Source of the DNA: DATCLA01 sp036564195
GTDB taxonomy: Bacteria; Bacillota; UBA4882; UBA8346
Reading direction: 5' to 3'
Assembly: GCA_036564195.1 (NCBI GenBank)
Contig: DATCLA010000205.1
Location: 1 to 13,376, forward strand
DNA length: 13,376 bases
Made by a program: the position numbers and the translations under genes. Below the pieces are notes generated by a model, which made no database searches, was not told where the DNA came from, and saw only the letters and a program-made list of their open reading frames with translations. Of this stretch, positions 8,001 through 13,376 are shown piece after piece (the stretch's first letter is position 1; each line of letters starts with the position of its first letter).

Positions 8001-8733
8001 AATCCCCCAGTTGTTTGTTTAAGATCCGTAATTGCACCTGCTTAGTTTGGAGATTAATCAGTTTGACCAATAAAGAAATCTTATTTTCCTTATTTAACAG
8101 CTGCCAATAAAAGGCGGCAATTGCTTCAATCCCCTCCGGCAATTGCACCAAATAGGGTTCACCGGTAAATGAAGGCAGTGGGGTTCCGTCTCCGGTGTAG
8201 GTATGGAGACAATGACCCATTCCGGGAAGGGCTTTTTGGTAATTGAAAAATTGGTGGGTACAAAACTCCGAATTACCAGCGACCGGCTTGATAATTGCCA
8301 GTTGATAAGCAAATCGACTACTGTTGAGATCGATTATTCCGGAAATCCTTGGGGTAAAGTTGGGCGCGTCCGGCTCAAAGGTCCGGGTCTGAAGGGCGGA
8401 CTCGAAAGAGCCACCGTTTTGCAGTGCGGTAAAGATAGTATCCGTCTGATCGCCATTACTGATAATGTGGCAATTGTGATAATCACGGGCTGGATAATAA
8501 ATAATTAATGACGGATCTTCAACCTTGTTCTGGTCAAAGGCTTGGGTTTTAACAAACCCGTTTTCCGTGACAAAGATCCGGTTGCGGCTGTTGGTGCTTC
8601 GTCCCATAATCCAGTAAACCTGGACCAGGTTCTGTCCGTCCGGGGTCATTCCCAGGATAATCCCCCGGCCCGGATACACATTGTCCTTTAATTGAGCCAT
8701 GTTTTGCTCGACCAGTGTATCGATGGTACTCAT
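7999..8733 (-). CDS. purO: IMP cyclohydrolase, PurO type
   Basis: The 244-residue protein belongs to the archaeal-type IMP cyclohydrolase family (PurO), which closes FAICAR to IMP in the last step of de novo purine synthesis. Family signatures are YPGRGIILGMTPDGQNLVQV (about 20-40), YWIMGRSTNSRNRIF (about 41-55) and LIIYYPARDYHNCHIISNGDQTD (about 76-98). The C-terminal half carries the QLPEGIEAIAAFYWQLLNKENK region. It is somewhat longer than archaeal PurO (about 200 residues), as usual for bacterial copies. ATG at 8733 has AAGGAG 10 bases upstream. It follows the AICAR formyltransferase gene by 128 AT-rich bases with no convincing terminator or promoter, so cotranscription under the ZTP riboswitch is likely. 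The two genes together replace bifunctional PurH. Confidence 0.88.
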   Translation of the reverse strand: MSTIDTLVEQNMAQLKDNVYPGRGIILGMTPDGQNLVQVYWIMGRSTNSRNRIFVTENGFVKTQAFDQNKVEDPSLIIYYPARDYHNCHIISNGDQTDTIFTALQNGGSFESALQTRTFEPDAPNFTPRISGIIDLNSSRFAYQLAIIKPVAGNSEFCTHQFFNYQKALPGMGHCLHTYTGDGTPLPSFTGEPYLVQLPEGIEAIAAFYWQLLNKENKISLLVKLINLQTKQVQLRILNKQLGD

Positions 8734-8861
8734 CTTAAAGATACTCCTTCGATTTTTGATAATTTTATACTTTACACTATTCTGATATTACTAAATTAGA
8801 AAACCTACAAAATCAATACTTTATATTCCGTCTGGTTTTTTGTCCAGTCAAAAAGCTTCTT

Positions 8862-10037
8862 TTAGTGATGAAACAGCCTTACCCCGGAAAAAGCCATGAC
8901 CATCCCATAGGCATCACAGGCCTCAATCACTAGATCGTCCCTGACCGATCCCCCCGGTTGAACAATATACTTGACCCCGCTTTGAGCGGCCCGGTCAATA
9001 TTATCACGGAATGGGAAGAAGGCGTCAGAACCCAAGGCCACACCTTGCAGGCCCTGCAGCCATGCTTTCTTATCGGCTGCGGTCAGTTTTTCGGGCTTAA
9101 CGGCAAAAACCTGATCAAGTTCATGGGATTCCGCTTCGGAAAGGTCATCCCGGAGGAATTGATCAATGGCATTATCCCGGTCCGCCCCCTTGATCCCCGC
9201 AGCAAACTGAAGGCCCAAAACCGCCGGATGCTGCCGCAGGTACCAGATATCCGCTTTGGAAGCGGCCAGCCGGGTGCAGTGAATCCGGGACTGCTGTCCG
9301 GCACCGACTCCGATCACTTGCCCGTCCAACACCAAACAGACCGAGTTCGACTGAGTATACTTTAAAGTAATCATCGCAATCACCAGATCCCGGATCGCCG
9401 TTTCCGGTAATTCCCGGTTTCGGGTCACGATATTTTGCAGTAAAGTAGCATCGGGAACCAGATTATTACGTTTTTGTTCAAAGACGATTCCATAAACTTC
9501 CTTTGTCTCCAATTCACCCGGTTCGTAGTCAGGATCGATCTGAATTATGTTGTAACTGCCTTTGCGTTTTTTTCTGAGAAGCTCCAAGGCTTCCTGGTTA
9601 TATGCTGGGGCTATTATGCCGTCGGAAACCGCCCGGCTTAGGATCCGAGCCGTTGGTAAATCCACTTCATCACTGATCGCCACCCAGTCGCCAAAAGAGG
9701 ACATTCGGTCGGCCCCGCGGGCTCGGGCATAGGCTGCTGCCACCGGTGATAGCTCCATCTCCTCAACTTGGTAGGCTTTTTGCAACACGGGACTCAAGGG
9801 AATCCCGACCGCGGCCCCGGCCGGACTGACATGTTTAAATGAGGCTGCCGCCGGTAGTTTTAAGGTCTGACGCAATTCTTTCACCAGCTGCCAGGCATTA
9901 AAGGCATCCAGCAGATTGATATAGCCCGGATTTCCATTTAATACGGTGATCGGCAGCGCTCCTTGCCTGACATAAATTCGGGCCGGTTTTTGATGGGGAT
10001 TGCAACCGTATTTGAGGACTAACTCTGTTTGATTCAT
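8862..10037 (-). CDS. purH: Stand-alone AICAR formyltransferase (PurH C-terminal domain)
   Basis: The 391-residue enzyme transfers a formyl group from 10-formyl-tetrahydrofolate to AICAR, giving FAICAR. It consists only of the AICARFT fold; the N-terminal MGS-like IMP cyclohydrolase domain of normal PurH (over 500 residues) is absent. Signatures are KYGCNPHQKPARIY (9-22), the catalytic SFKHVSPAGAAVG with Lys68-His69, RMSSFGDWVAISDEVD, ITLKYTQSNSVCLV, GAGQQSRIHCTRLA, SDAFFPFRDNID and YIVQPGGSVRDD. ATG at 10037 has AAAGGAG 10 bases upstream. Cyclization is supplied by the downstream purO gene. Expression is probably set by the ZTP riboswitch and terminator just upstream, which fits because ZTP/ZMP rises when the formyl donor for this enzyme runs short. 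Confidence 0.94.
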   Translation of the reverse strand: MNQTELVLKYGCNPHQKPARIYVRQGALPITVLNGNPGYINLLDAFNAWQLVKELRQTLKLPAAASFKHVSPAGAAVGIPLSPVLQKAYQVEEMELSPVAAAYARARGADRMSSFGDWVAISDEVDLPTARILSRAVSDGIIAPAYNQEALELLRKKRKGSYNIIQIDPDYEPGELETKEVYGIVFEQKRNNLVPDATLLQNIVTRNRELPETAIRDLVIAMITLKYTQSNSVCLVLDGQVIGVGAGQQSRIHCTRLAASKADIWYLRQHPAVLGLQFAAGIKGADRDNAIDQFLRDDLSEAESHELDQVFAVKPEKLTAADKKAWLQGLQGVALGSDAFFPFRDNIDRAAQSGVKYIVQPGGSVRDDLVIEACDAYGMVMAFSGVRLFHH

Positions 10038-10070
10038 GGTTTATTCGCTCCTTTACTTTGTTATTGCAAT

Positions 10071-10104
10071 AAAAGAAGCCTGGGTAGTATTATTTTACCC
10101 AGGC
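10071..10104 (-). terminator. Riboswitch-controlled terminator before purH
   Basis: On the minus strand GCCTGGGTA (10104-10096) pairs perfectly with TACCCAGGC (10086-10078), a 9-bp stem, followed by TTCTTTTATT. The 5' arm reuses the CCGCC-TGGG segment that forms the pseudoknot of the ZTP aptamer. Ligand binding should therefore prevent this stem and let transcription enter purH. Confidence 0.85.
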
Positions 10105-10167
10105 GGTCGATGATCAGCTTCCTCCATACTCCCTGTGGTAAACTCCACTTCCGCCAGTCGTATGGAC
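10095..10167 (-). ncRNA. ZTP riboswitch (pfl motif) aptamer
   Basis: The minus-strand leader carries the pfl/ZTP consensus: P1 arms CCATAC (10165-10160) and GTATGG, then GACTGGCGG. A GTGG...CCAC hairpin follows, and the downstream half is ATCATCGACCGCCTGGG. The GGCGG and CCGCC segments form the conserved pseudoknot. The layout closely follows the Fusobacterium ulcerans pfl RNA (GACUGACGG, GUGG/CCAC, GACCGUCUGGG), recalled from knowledge rather than searched. The ligand is ZMP/ZTP, a purine intermediate that accumulates when 10-formyl-tetrahydrofolate is low. The control logic is transcriptional: promoter about 20 bases upstream, overlapping terminator downstream, purH as target. Confidence 0.9.
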
Positions 10168-10190
10168 ATATTGATATTCTTTTCATCTAA

Positions 10191-10219
10191 AGTATATTTT
10201 ATTCTTTTTCTGTTGTCAA
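10191..10219 (-). promoter_or_regulatory. Sigma-A promoter for the purH-purO unit
   Basis: Perfect TTGACA (10219-10214), a 17-base spacer and TATACT (10196-10191) on the minus strand place the transcription start near 10184, about 20 bases before the riboswitch. The promoter lies inside the 3' end of an apparent decayed reading frame. Confidence 0.85.
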
Positions 10220-10371
10220 CTGAGGGAATTGCATAGTTACCTTAATAAACCCTTGGGCCGCAATATAGTGACTAGCCCGAAGGATGATTCCTTGTTTATT
10301 TTATCCTACAACAGTTTCCCACTCTGACCCGGTCCAACCGATTGTTTTACCACAAACTGTTTATATTCTAG
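10199..10371 (-). pseudogene. Decayed 3' fragment of an aminotransferase-like gene (HisC-like)
   Basis: Two minus-strand frames read like the end of a histidinol-phosphate-aminotransferase-type protein. The first (10371-10306) gives EYKQFVVKQSVGPGQSGKLL and a TAG. The second (10300-10199) gives NKQGIILRASHYIAAQGFIK, then VTMQFPQLTTEKE and TAA. HisC proteins end with a similar pattern: a strand such as NFVLVKV, then LLxxGIIVRxx...(F/L)IRVTIGTxEEN. Here the Arg of IRVT is Lys and the GT is lost. A frameshift and stop separate the halves, and upstream of 10371 the signal fades into AT-rich DNA. Probably a relic; its last codons overlap the purH promoter. The family call is tentative. Confidence 0.4.
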
Positions 10372-10546
10372 CTAATCTATTATGTTTTTGTGTAAAAATA
10401 TGGGTTCTTTGGTAGCAAATTTGAGCAAATTGACTATATCTTAAATTTCTGAGGAATAAACGATTAATTCTGCGCTCCAATATTTTATATCGAAAACCGA
10501 CTCTATATAATGGTTTACCAAATATTACATTTTAGAGGGATTTAAA
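10372..10546 (+). promoter_or_regulatory. AT-rich leader with promoter for the barrel-like gene
   Basis: TATAAT at 10506-10511 with TTTATA (10484-10489) 16 bases upstream is a plausible promoter starting near 10518, about 30 bases before the TTG start. A tandem repeat (GCAAATTTGA/GCAAATTGA, 10415-10433) lies further upstream with no known role. Nothing else is recognised here. Confidence 0.5.
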
Positions 10547-11092
10547 TTGAGAGAGAGTAGAAAACTAATTTTGGCAGTCATTTTATGCAGTGTCTTTTTA
10601 CTGCTTAATGCACCCCAAAGAACCCTGGCCTTTAATCATTCGTTCACCCTTGGACCATCCGGACTGCAAATATTAAATCTGGAATACGAAAAAGCAGTCA
10701 CCGATCAGCTTACCTTAAATGTGGACTATGGATTATCCTATATGGGAATTGTCACATTTTCCAATGAACCGGAATGGCCCTCTTTCGGTATGGGTATGAA
10801 TTGGTATTTTAAAAAACAAGCCCTCGAAGGCGCTTATTTAGGGCTACACGTCACCCATGTTAAACCAAAAGGCGATACTGTTTATGAGGACCTAATTGAT
10901 GTCTTGGTCGGTGGCGATGCTGATGATAAAGACGAACCTTGCGATACATTCGAATATGTTACCGTAGGTTTAGGCTATAAAAAGATATTCGAATCCGGAT
11001 TTACTTTTGACAGCGCAATTCAGGCAATCTATATCCCGGAAATCAAAGGCACCGGTGTTTTAGGTAAATTAGCATTGGGGTATTCCTGGTAA
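10547..11092 (+). CDS. Secreted beta-barrel-like (outer membrane) protein
   Basis: This 181-residue protein has a clear Sec signal peptide: MRESRKLILAVILCSVFLLL, then NAPQRTLA with likely cleavage after residue 28. The mature part alternates polar and hydrophobic/aromatic residues in strand-like blocks: LQILNLEYEKAV, LTLNVDYGLSYMGIV, FGMGMNWYFKK, AYLGLHVTHVK, YVTVGLGYKKIF and LALGYSW. Short loops separate them, one of them acidic (about 121-131, GGDADDKDEPCD). It ends in aromatic Trp, as many outer-membrane barrels do. About eight strands would fit a small OmpX/OmpA-like barrel; no specific family is recognised. In a GerW-bearing Firmicute this would imply a diderm envelope. The start is TTG at 10547, six bases after AGAGGGA. 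It is a single gene, closed by a strong hairpin. Confidence 0.65.
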   Translation: MRESRKLILAVILCSVFLLLNAPQRTLAFNHSFTLGPSGLQILNLEYEKAVTDQLTLNVDYGLSYMGIVTFSNEPEWPSFGMGMNWYFKKQALEGAYLGLHVTHVKPKGDTVYEDLIDVLVGGDADDKDEPCDTFEYVTVGLGYKKIFESGFTFDSAIQAIYIPEIKGTGVLGKLALGYSW

Positions 11093-11109
11093 ACCAACCG
11101 GCCTGTGGA

Positions 11110-11134
11110 GCAGCCGCCCGTTACAGGCGGCTGC
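11110..11134. terminator. Perfect hairpin between convergent genes
   Basis: GCAGCCGCC and GGCGGCTGC form a 9-bp perfect stem with a 7-base loop, 18 bases after the barrel gene stop and 39 bases before the DUF3006 stop on the other strand. There is no T-run on either side, so it is not a classic intrinsic terminator. An alternative CCTGT/ACAGG pairing (11102-11106 with 11123-11127) competes with it. It probably serves both convergent genes. Confidence 0.5.
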
Positions 11135-11172
11135 AATCGCTGCTATCTCTGATTAATCATAGCAACATTCGT

Positions 11173-11379
11173 CTAATCAGTCCAGAGCTTACCGGCCAGT
11201 TTCGCCATTGCTTGCTTTCGCTTAATAGTCGCTTTTTTATTAACTACGATCTCAACGAGGTCGCCTTCGCGTGCCTCCGGCACCAGCACTTTTGCCAGTA
11301 AAGCGGTGGTCCGATCTGGTAATTCCACGACCGCATATTCAGCTTCAAACCGGTCAATAATCACTTGCACTGTTTTCAC
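11173..11379 (-). CDS. DUF3006 protein
   Basis: The 68-residue protein matches the small DUF3006 family: an N-terminal VQVIIDRFEAEYAVVEL, a middle block ending LVPEAREGDLVEI and a basic tail KKATIKRKQAMAKLAGKLW. The fold is probably a small beta barrel; function is unknown. Family members are typically encoded beside secreted ComEC-like metallo-beta-lactamase proteins, as here. The start is GTG at 11379, and GTGA overlaps the upstream stop by 4 bases with no separate strong ribosome binding site. That implies translational coupling and probably joint function. Confidence 0.85.
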   Translation of the reverse strand: MKTVQVIIDRFEAEYAVVELPDRTTALLAKVLVPEAREGDLVEIVVNKKATIKRKQAMAKLAGKLWTD

Positions 11380-12284
11380 CTTTTTCTACGGTTTTTGGGG
11401 ACTTTAATAGTCTTAAACGTTAAATTTTTCCCGTCACTGGAGACCACAATCGTTCCCTCCCGATCAGTCCGGTATACTTTAACCTGATACTTTTTTAAGC
11501 GGTACAATACTTTGCGGGAAGGATGTTTAAACCGGTTTGCTTTACCGACTGAGATTACCGCGTATTGTGGGGCAACTGCCGCTAAGAATTTTTCAGTGGT
11601 CGAAGTCGAGCTGCCATGATGGCCGACTTTAAGCAGCTTCGCCTTTAAATCGTACCCTTTTTGCAGCATCTCGTCTTCAGAAACAGCCTCGGCGTCACCG
11701 GTTAACAAAAATGAATTCTGACCGTGGGTTATTTTTAAAACCGCACTGTAATTATTCAGTTCTTCATATTCTCCGCGGTTTGGAGCTAAAAACCGGGCTT
11801 TAACCGCAGGATGGAGCGGCAGCGTCACTCCGGCCCGGGCGGTAGTGACCGGCAACTTTTTAGCCTTCACCGCTTGCACAAGGTCGGCAAATCTTTGAGT
11901 TGTGGTTGTGATTTTAGGCAGATACACCCTTTTCACATTAAACTGCTGAATGACCTCATCCAAACCGCCGATATGGTCTTCATGCGGATGAGTTCCAACT
12001 ACAGCCTGAAACCCGGTTACTCCCTGCCCGGCTAAGTAAGCGATAATTTCCGGCGCATCCTCATTATTTCCTGCATCTATTAATAGGTTACGCCCTCCGG
12101 GAGCCTGAATCAAGATGCAGTCGGCTTGCCCAACATCGAGAAAGTGAATTCGCAATTCTCCAGGTGAAGCCGCCTGAGCACTACAAAAAAACAAAACTAT
12201 ACTAATTCCCAAAATAGCCCCTGACAGCCAGAGAAAAAACCGTGACCTTGGTTTAGAAAAAAAAGGTTGATAGTGAACGTTCAT
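11376..12284 (-). CDS. Secreted ComEC-like metallo-beta-lactamase-fold hydrolase
   Basis: The 302-residue protein has an N-terminal signal/anchor (hydrophobic about 16-35, possible cleavage at AQA about 38) and a metallo-beta-lactamase domain like the C-terminal part of the DNA-uptake channel ComEC. Motifs are LRIHFLDVGQADCILIQ (44-60), the metal site THPHEDHIGG with His99, His101, Asp103 and His104, LLTGDAE with Asp197, KVGHHGSS with His222-His223, and the terminal KHPS with His254. There is no ComEC channel domain. The domain should act outside the cytoplasmic membrane; a nuclease or phosphodiesterase is plausible, but the substrate is unproven. ATG has AAAGGAG 12 bases upstream. It forms a coupled pair with the DUF3006 gene. 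A weak promoter lies between it and the RNA terminator upstream. Confidence 0.88.
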   Translation of the reverse strand: MNVHYQPFFSKPRSRFFLWLSGAILGISIVLFFCSAQAASPGELRIHFLDVGQADCILIQAPGGRNLLIDAGNNEDAPEIIAYLAGQGVTGFQAVVGTHPHEDHIGGLDEVIQQFNVKRVYLPKITTTTQRFADLVQAVKAKKLPVTTARAGVTLPLHPAVKARFLAPNRGEYEELNNYSAVLKITHGQNSFLLTGDAEAVSEDEMLQKGYDLKAKLLKVGHHGSSTSTTEKFLAAVAPQYAVISVGKANRFKHPSRKVLYRLKKYQVKVYRTDREGTIVVSSDGKNLTFKTIKVPKNRRKR

Positions 12285-12375
12285 TCAGTAAATGTACTCC
12301 TTTGCCAGTAGTCCGAAGCGTTTTAAAATGAGCAGCAAAATTAGCCTGATTGCTACTTTGTTGATTATTAAACAT

Positions 12376-12404
12376 ATTTTTGCATAATAATGATGGTACG
12401 TCAA
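12376..12404 (-). promoter_or_regulatory. Possible promoter of the ComEC-like operon
   Basis: Minus-strand TTGACG (12404-12399), 17 bases, then AAAAAT (12381-12376) lies downstream of the T17 terminator and about 90 bases before the start. If real, the operon is transcribed independently of the RNA candidate upstream. Confidence 0.4.
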
Positions 12405-12423
12405 TCTTTTTGAAACTCCCATC

Positions 12424-12455
12424 AAAAAAAAAAAAAAAAAGAGCCCTTTCGGGCT
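12424..12455 (-). terminator. Strong intrinsic terminator with T17 tract
   Basis: On the minus strand AGCCC-GAAA-GGGCT is followed by C and 17 consecutive T's (12440-12424). This is the strongest terminator in the window. It ends no protein gene: the nearest upstream reading frame stops about 300 bases earlier. Confidence 0.9.
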
Positions 12456-12598
12456 ATAATAAACTGACTCGCTGTGGCTGCTTCACCTCCCGTGCCTCAG
12501 GAGTTCAGTGGCGCACACTTAAATCGACAGATTTAGAACCGGAAAAAACCTAGACTAGTTGTACTTTGGAATTAAGTTCATGTTGTTTTGTGTAACTA
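12424..12598 (-). ncRNA. Candidate structured RNA ending in the T17 terminator
   Basis: A gene-free stretch ending in a strong terminator has structure on the minus strand. AAATC-TGTC-GATTT (about 12522-12535) is a small hairpin. ACTG(A)ACTC pairs with GAGTCAGT (about 12463-12511) with one bulged A. Inside, CTG-AGG-CAC-GGGAG-GTG-AAG-CAG forms a second stem with an internal loop, flanked by AGCAGCCACAGC. The AGG...AAGCAG arrangement recalls domain IV of signal recognition particle RNA, but the GGAA tetraloop is absent, so I do not call it SRP. It could be an independent small RNA or an attenuator-type leader of the ComEC-like operon about 140 bases downstream. The 5' end is inferred from the -10 box at 12605-12610. 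Confidence 0.4.
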
Positions 12599-12604
12599 GA
12601 TTAT

Positions 12605-12641
12605 ATTATAAACATGTTACTAAAAAGTTACGTTTTCTTAC
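12605..12641 (-). promoter_or_regulatory. Activator-type promoter with 10/11-bp direct repeats
   Basis: A perfect minus-strand TATAAT (12610-12605) has no -35 hexamer. Instead GTAAC (12620-12616), GTAAC (12631-12627) and GTAAG (12641-12637) are repeated at 11 and 10 bp, directly abutting the -10. Direct repeats with helical spacing replacing the -35 are typical of OmpR/PhoB-type response-regulator activation. No regulator is encoded nearby. Confidence 0.4.
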
Positions 12642-12727
12642 AAGTTATAACTATTTTGATGCCGCTGAAAAATATGCTAACCAGCACCTTTCTAAATAGC
12701 TTTTTGGTGCCACCGCCTTCCCTGATG

Positions 12728-12749
12728 AACCGCACCAACCGGGGCGGTT
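12728..12749 (-). terminator. Hairpin after the broken membrane-protein gene
   Basis: AACCGC (12749-12744, minus) pairs with GCGGTT (12733-12728) around a 10-base loop. It begins immediately after the TAA that would end the restored reading frame, so it marks the original gene end. It lacks a T-run. A second inverted repeat GCACC/GGTGC (12684-12710) lies just beyond. Confidence 0.4.
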
Positions 12750-12838
12750 TTAATCGGATGGCAAAGCCGGTTTATGGTTGGCAAACTTTAAAACAGTAGT
12801 AATAACCATTCCAAATAAAATAGCGCCGCCTAAAAAAA
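12750..12838 (-). pseudogene. Frameshifted last helix of the upstream membrane protein
   Basis: Directly after the stop of the membrane-protein frame, the next frame reads LGGAILFGMVITTVLKF and then ANHKPALPSD, ending in TAA at 12752-12750. This is a membrane helix plus polar tail. The frames meet in a run of seven T's (minus strand, 12838-12832). One added T, or a -1 slip on TTT TTT T, gives a continuous protein of 151 residues. The segment has no start of its own and is best read as the true C-terminus of the adjacent gene. Confidence 0.75.
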
Positions 12839-13204
12839 TGTTAATGAATAAGAAGAAACTTCACTGATCAACGGAATTCGATATAAAACTGCACCAATCT
12901 CAATAAAAAACCAGATTACCATCTCATAAATAAGCCCTTTAACCCAAAGATAATGACTCGATCCTATATGAAGTATATAAGCAAATCCCATCGCCAACAC
13001 AATGTCCCAAATGAGATGGGCTATTAATCCTAATCCGTCGGAAAGCACTCCCTGGGGCAGACGTTTAAACAATACGATTTTACCATAATCGATATAAAAG
13101 GGGCCTCCATAACCAAAGATTTTCATAACCATCCCGTAAATGTTCTGGATGACCGCAGCTACTCCTCCGGCAATTATTCCACTAATCATCCAATCTTTTA
13201 CCAC
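12830..13204 (-). CDS. Small multi-helix membrane protein, truncated by frameshift
   Basis: The intact frame gives 124 residues with three membrane helices: about 7-28 (SGIIAGGVAAVIQNIYGMVM), 58-80 (LGLIAHLIWDIVLAMGFAYI) and 87-108 (LWVKGLIYEMVIWFFIEIGA). The layout resembles unnamed four-helix proteins seen in Firmicutes with YG/YGG and LIAHL motifs; no function is known. The stop TAG lies immediately after a T7 run, and the fourth helix continues in the -1 frame. The protein as written is therefore one helix short, through mutation, sequence error or slippage. The start is GTG at 13204 with AAAGGAG 7 bases upstream. Confidence 0.7.
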   Translation of the reverse strand: MVKDWMISGIIAGGVAAVIQNIYGMVMKIFGYGGPFYIDYGKIVLFKRLPQGVLSDGLGLIAHLIWDIVLAMGFAYILHIGSSHYLWVKGLIYEMVIWFFIEIGAVLYRIPLISEVSSYSLTFF

Positions 13205-13230
13205 TGTACTTCTCCTTTTTATCCTTATAA

Positions 13231-13259
13231 TTTACAGTTCTTTAAAAGAATCTTCTCAA
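13231..13259 (-). promoter_or_regulatory. Possible promoter of the membrane-protein gene
   Basis: Minus-strand TTGAGA (13259-13254), 17 bases and TGTAAA (13236-13231) fit a moderate sigma-A promoter. The spacer contains the palindrome TTCTTT-A-AAAGAA (13238-13250), a possible operator. A TATAAT further upstream (about 13272-13277) has no matching -35. Bases 13260-13376 are AT-rich with no gene seen. Confidence 0.4.
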
Positions 13260-13376
13260 AAAAAATCCTGATTATACTATTTATTTACCAAATATTATCC
13301 CTCAGATAATAAACTGCCTGATTAAAAAAGATTAAGTGCTAGTTTATAAAGAAAATTTTCTTCTTAAATGTTAAGT

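Noticed and set aside
8734..8861. Separate promoter for purO
   Set aside because: TTGATT and several -10-like AT-rich hexamers occur, but none have good spacing; read-through from purH is simpler.
8958..9365. 135-residue plus-strand open frame
   Set aside because: It lies entirely antisense within the conserved AICAR formyltransferase gene.
12450..12520. SRP (4.5S) RNA gene
   Set aside because: The AGG...AAGCAGCC similarity is suggestive, but the conserved GGAA tetraloop and its 3-bp closing stem are not present in the right register.
12614..12799. 61-residue plus-strand open frame
   Set aside because: It lies antisense to the frameshifted tail of the membrane-protein gene, crosses hairpins and has no ribosome binding site or family resemblance.

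Overview
The window looks like chromosomal DNA of a spore-forming member of the Firmicutes. It carries a GerW (YtfJ) gene next to a YtfI-type DUF2953 gene, an RqcH/YloA-type NFACT gene beside a YloB-type calcium ATPase gene, and a ZTP riboswitch ahead of purine genes. Starts are often TTG or GTG behind GGAGG-type ribosome binding sites. A small secreted protein that reads like an outer-membrane beta-barrel suggests a diderm (two-membrane) lineage such as Limnochordia/Hydrogenispora or Halanaerobiales relatives. That placement is inference. No mobile element, CRISPR array, tRNA or rRNA was recognised.

Left part (1-6060). A minus-strand cluster runs Ca2+ P-type ATPase, DUF2953 membrane-anchored protein, GerW, and closes with a GC hairpin at 31-50. 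Spacings are short (26 bp, then a 4-base overlap), so it is probably one operon combining ion transport and spore functions. Divergently, a near-consensus promoter drives rqcH, the ribosome-quality-control factor.

Middle (5902-10400). A plus-strand gene encodes a membrane-anchored protein whose kinase fold has lost its catalytic residues. Its start is preceded by two segments complementary to sequence about 130 bases upstream. It converges on, and overlaps, a DUF402 gene. The minus strand then carries split purine genes: a PurO-type IMP cyclohydrolase and a stand-alone AICAR formyltransferase. Together these replace the usual bifunctional PurH. The formyltransferase has a clear control region: promoter, ZTP riboswitch and terminator. 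The promoter lies inside the decayed 3' end of what looks like an aminotransferase gene.

Right part (10400-13376). The barrel-like protein is on the plus strand. On the minus strand a secreted ComEC-like metallo-beta-lactamase protein is translationally coupled to a DUF3006 protein. Upstream lies an unexplained, structured, terminator-ended RNA candidate. Its -10 box is preceded by 10/11-bp-spaced direct repeats in place of a -35. Last is a small membrane-protein gene broken by a seven-base homopolymer frameshift that cuts off its final membrane helix. The last ~117 bases (13260-13376) are AT-rich and show no gene.

The best candidates for something undescribed are the minus-strand RNA at 12424-12598 with its repeat promoter, the pseudokinase with its complementary leader, and the homopolymer frameshift.
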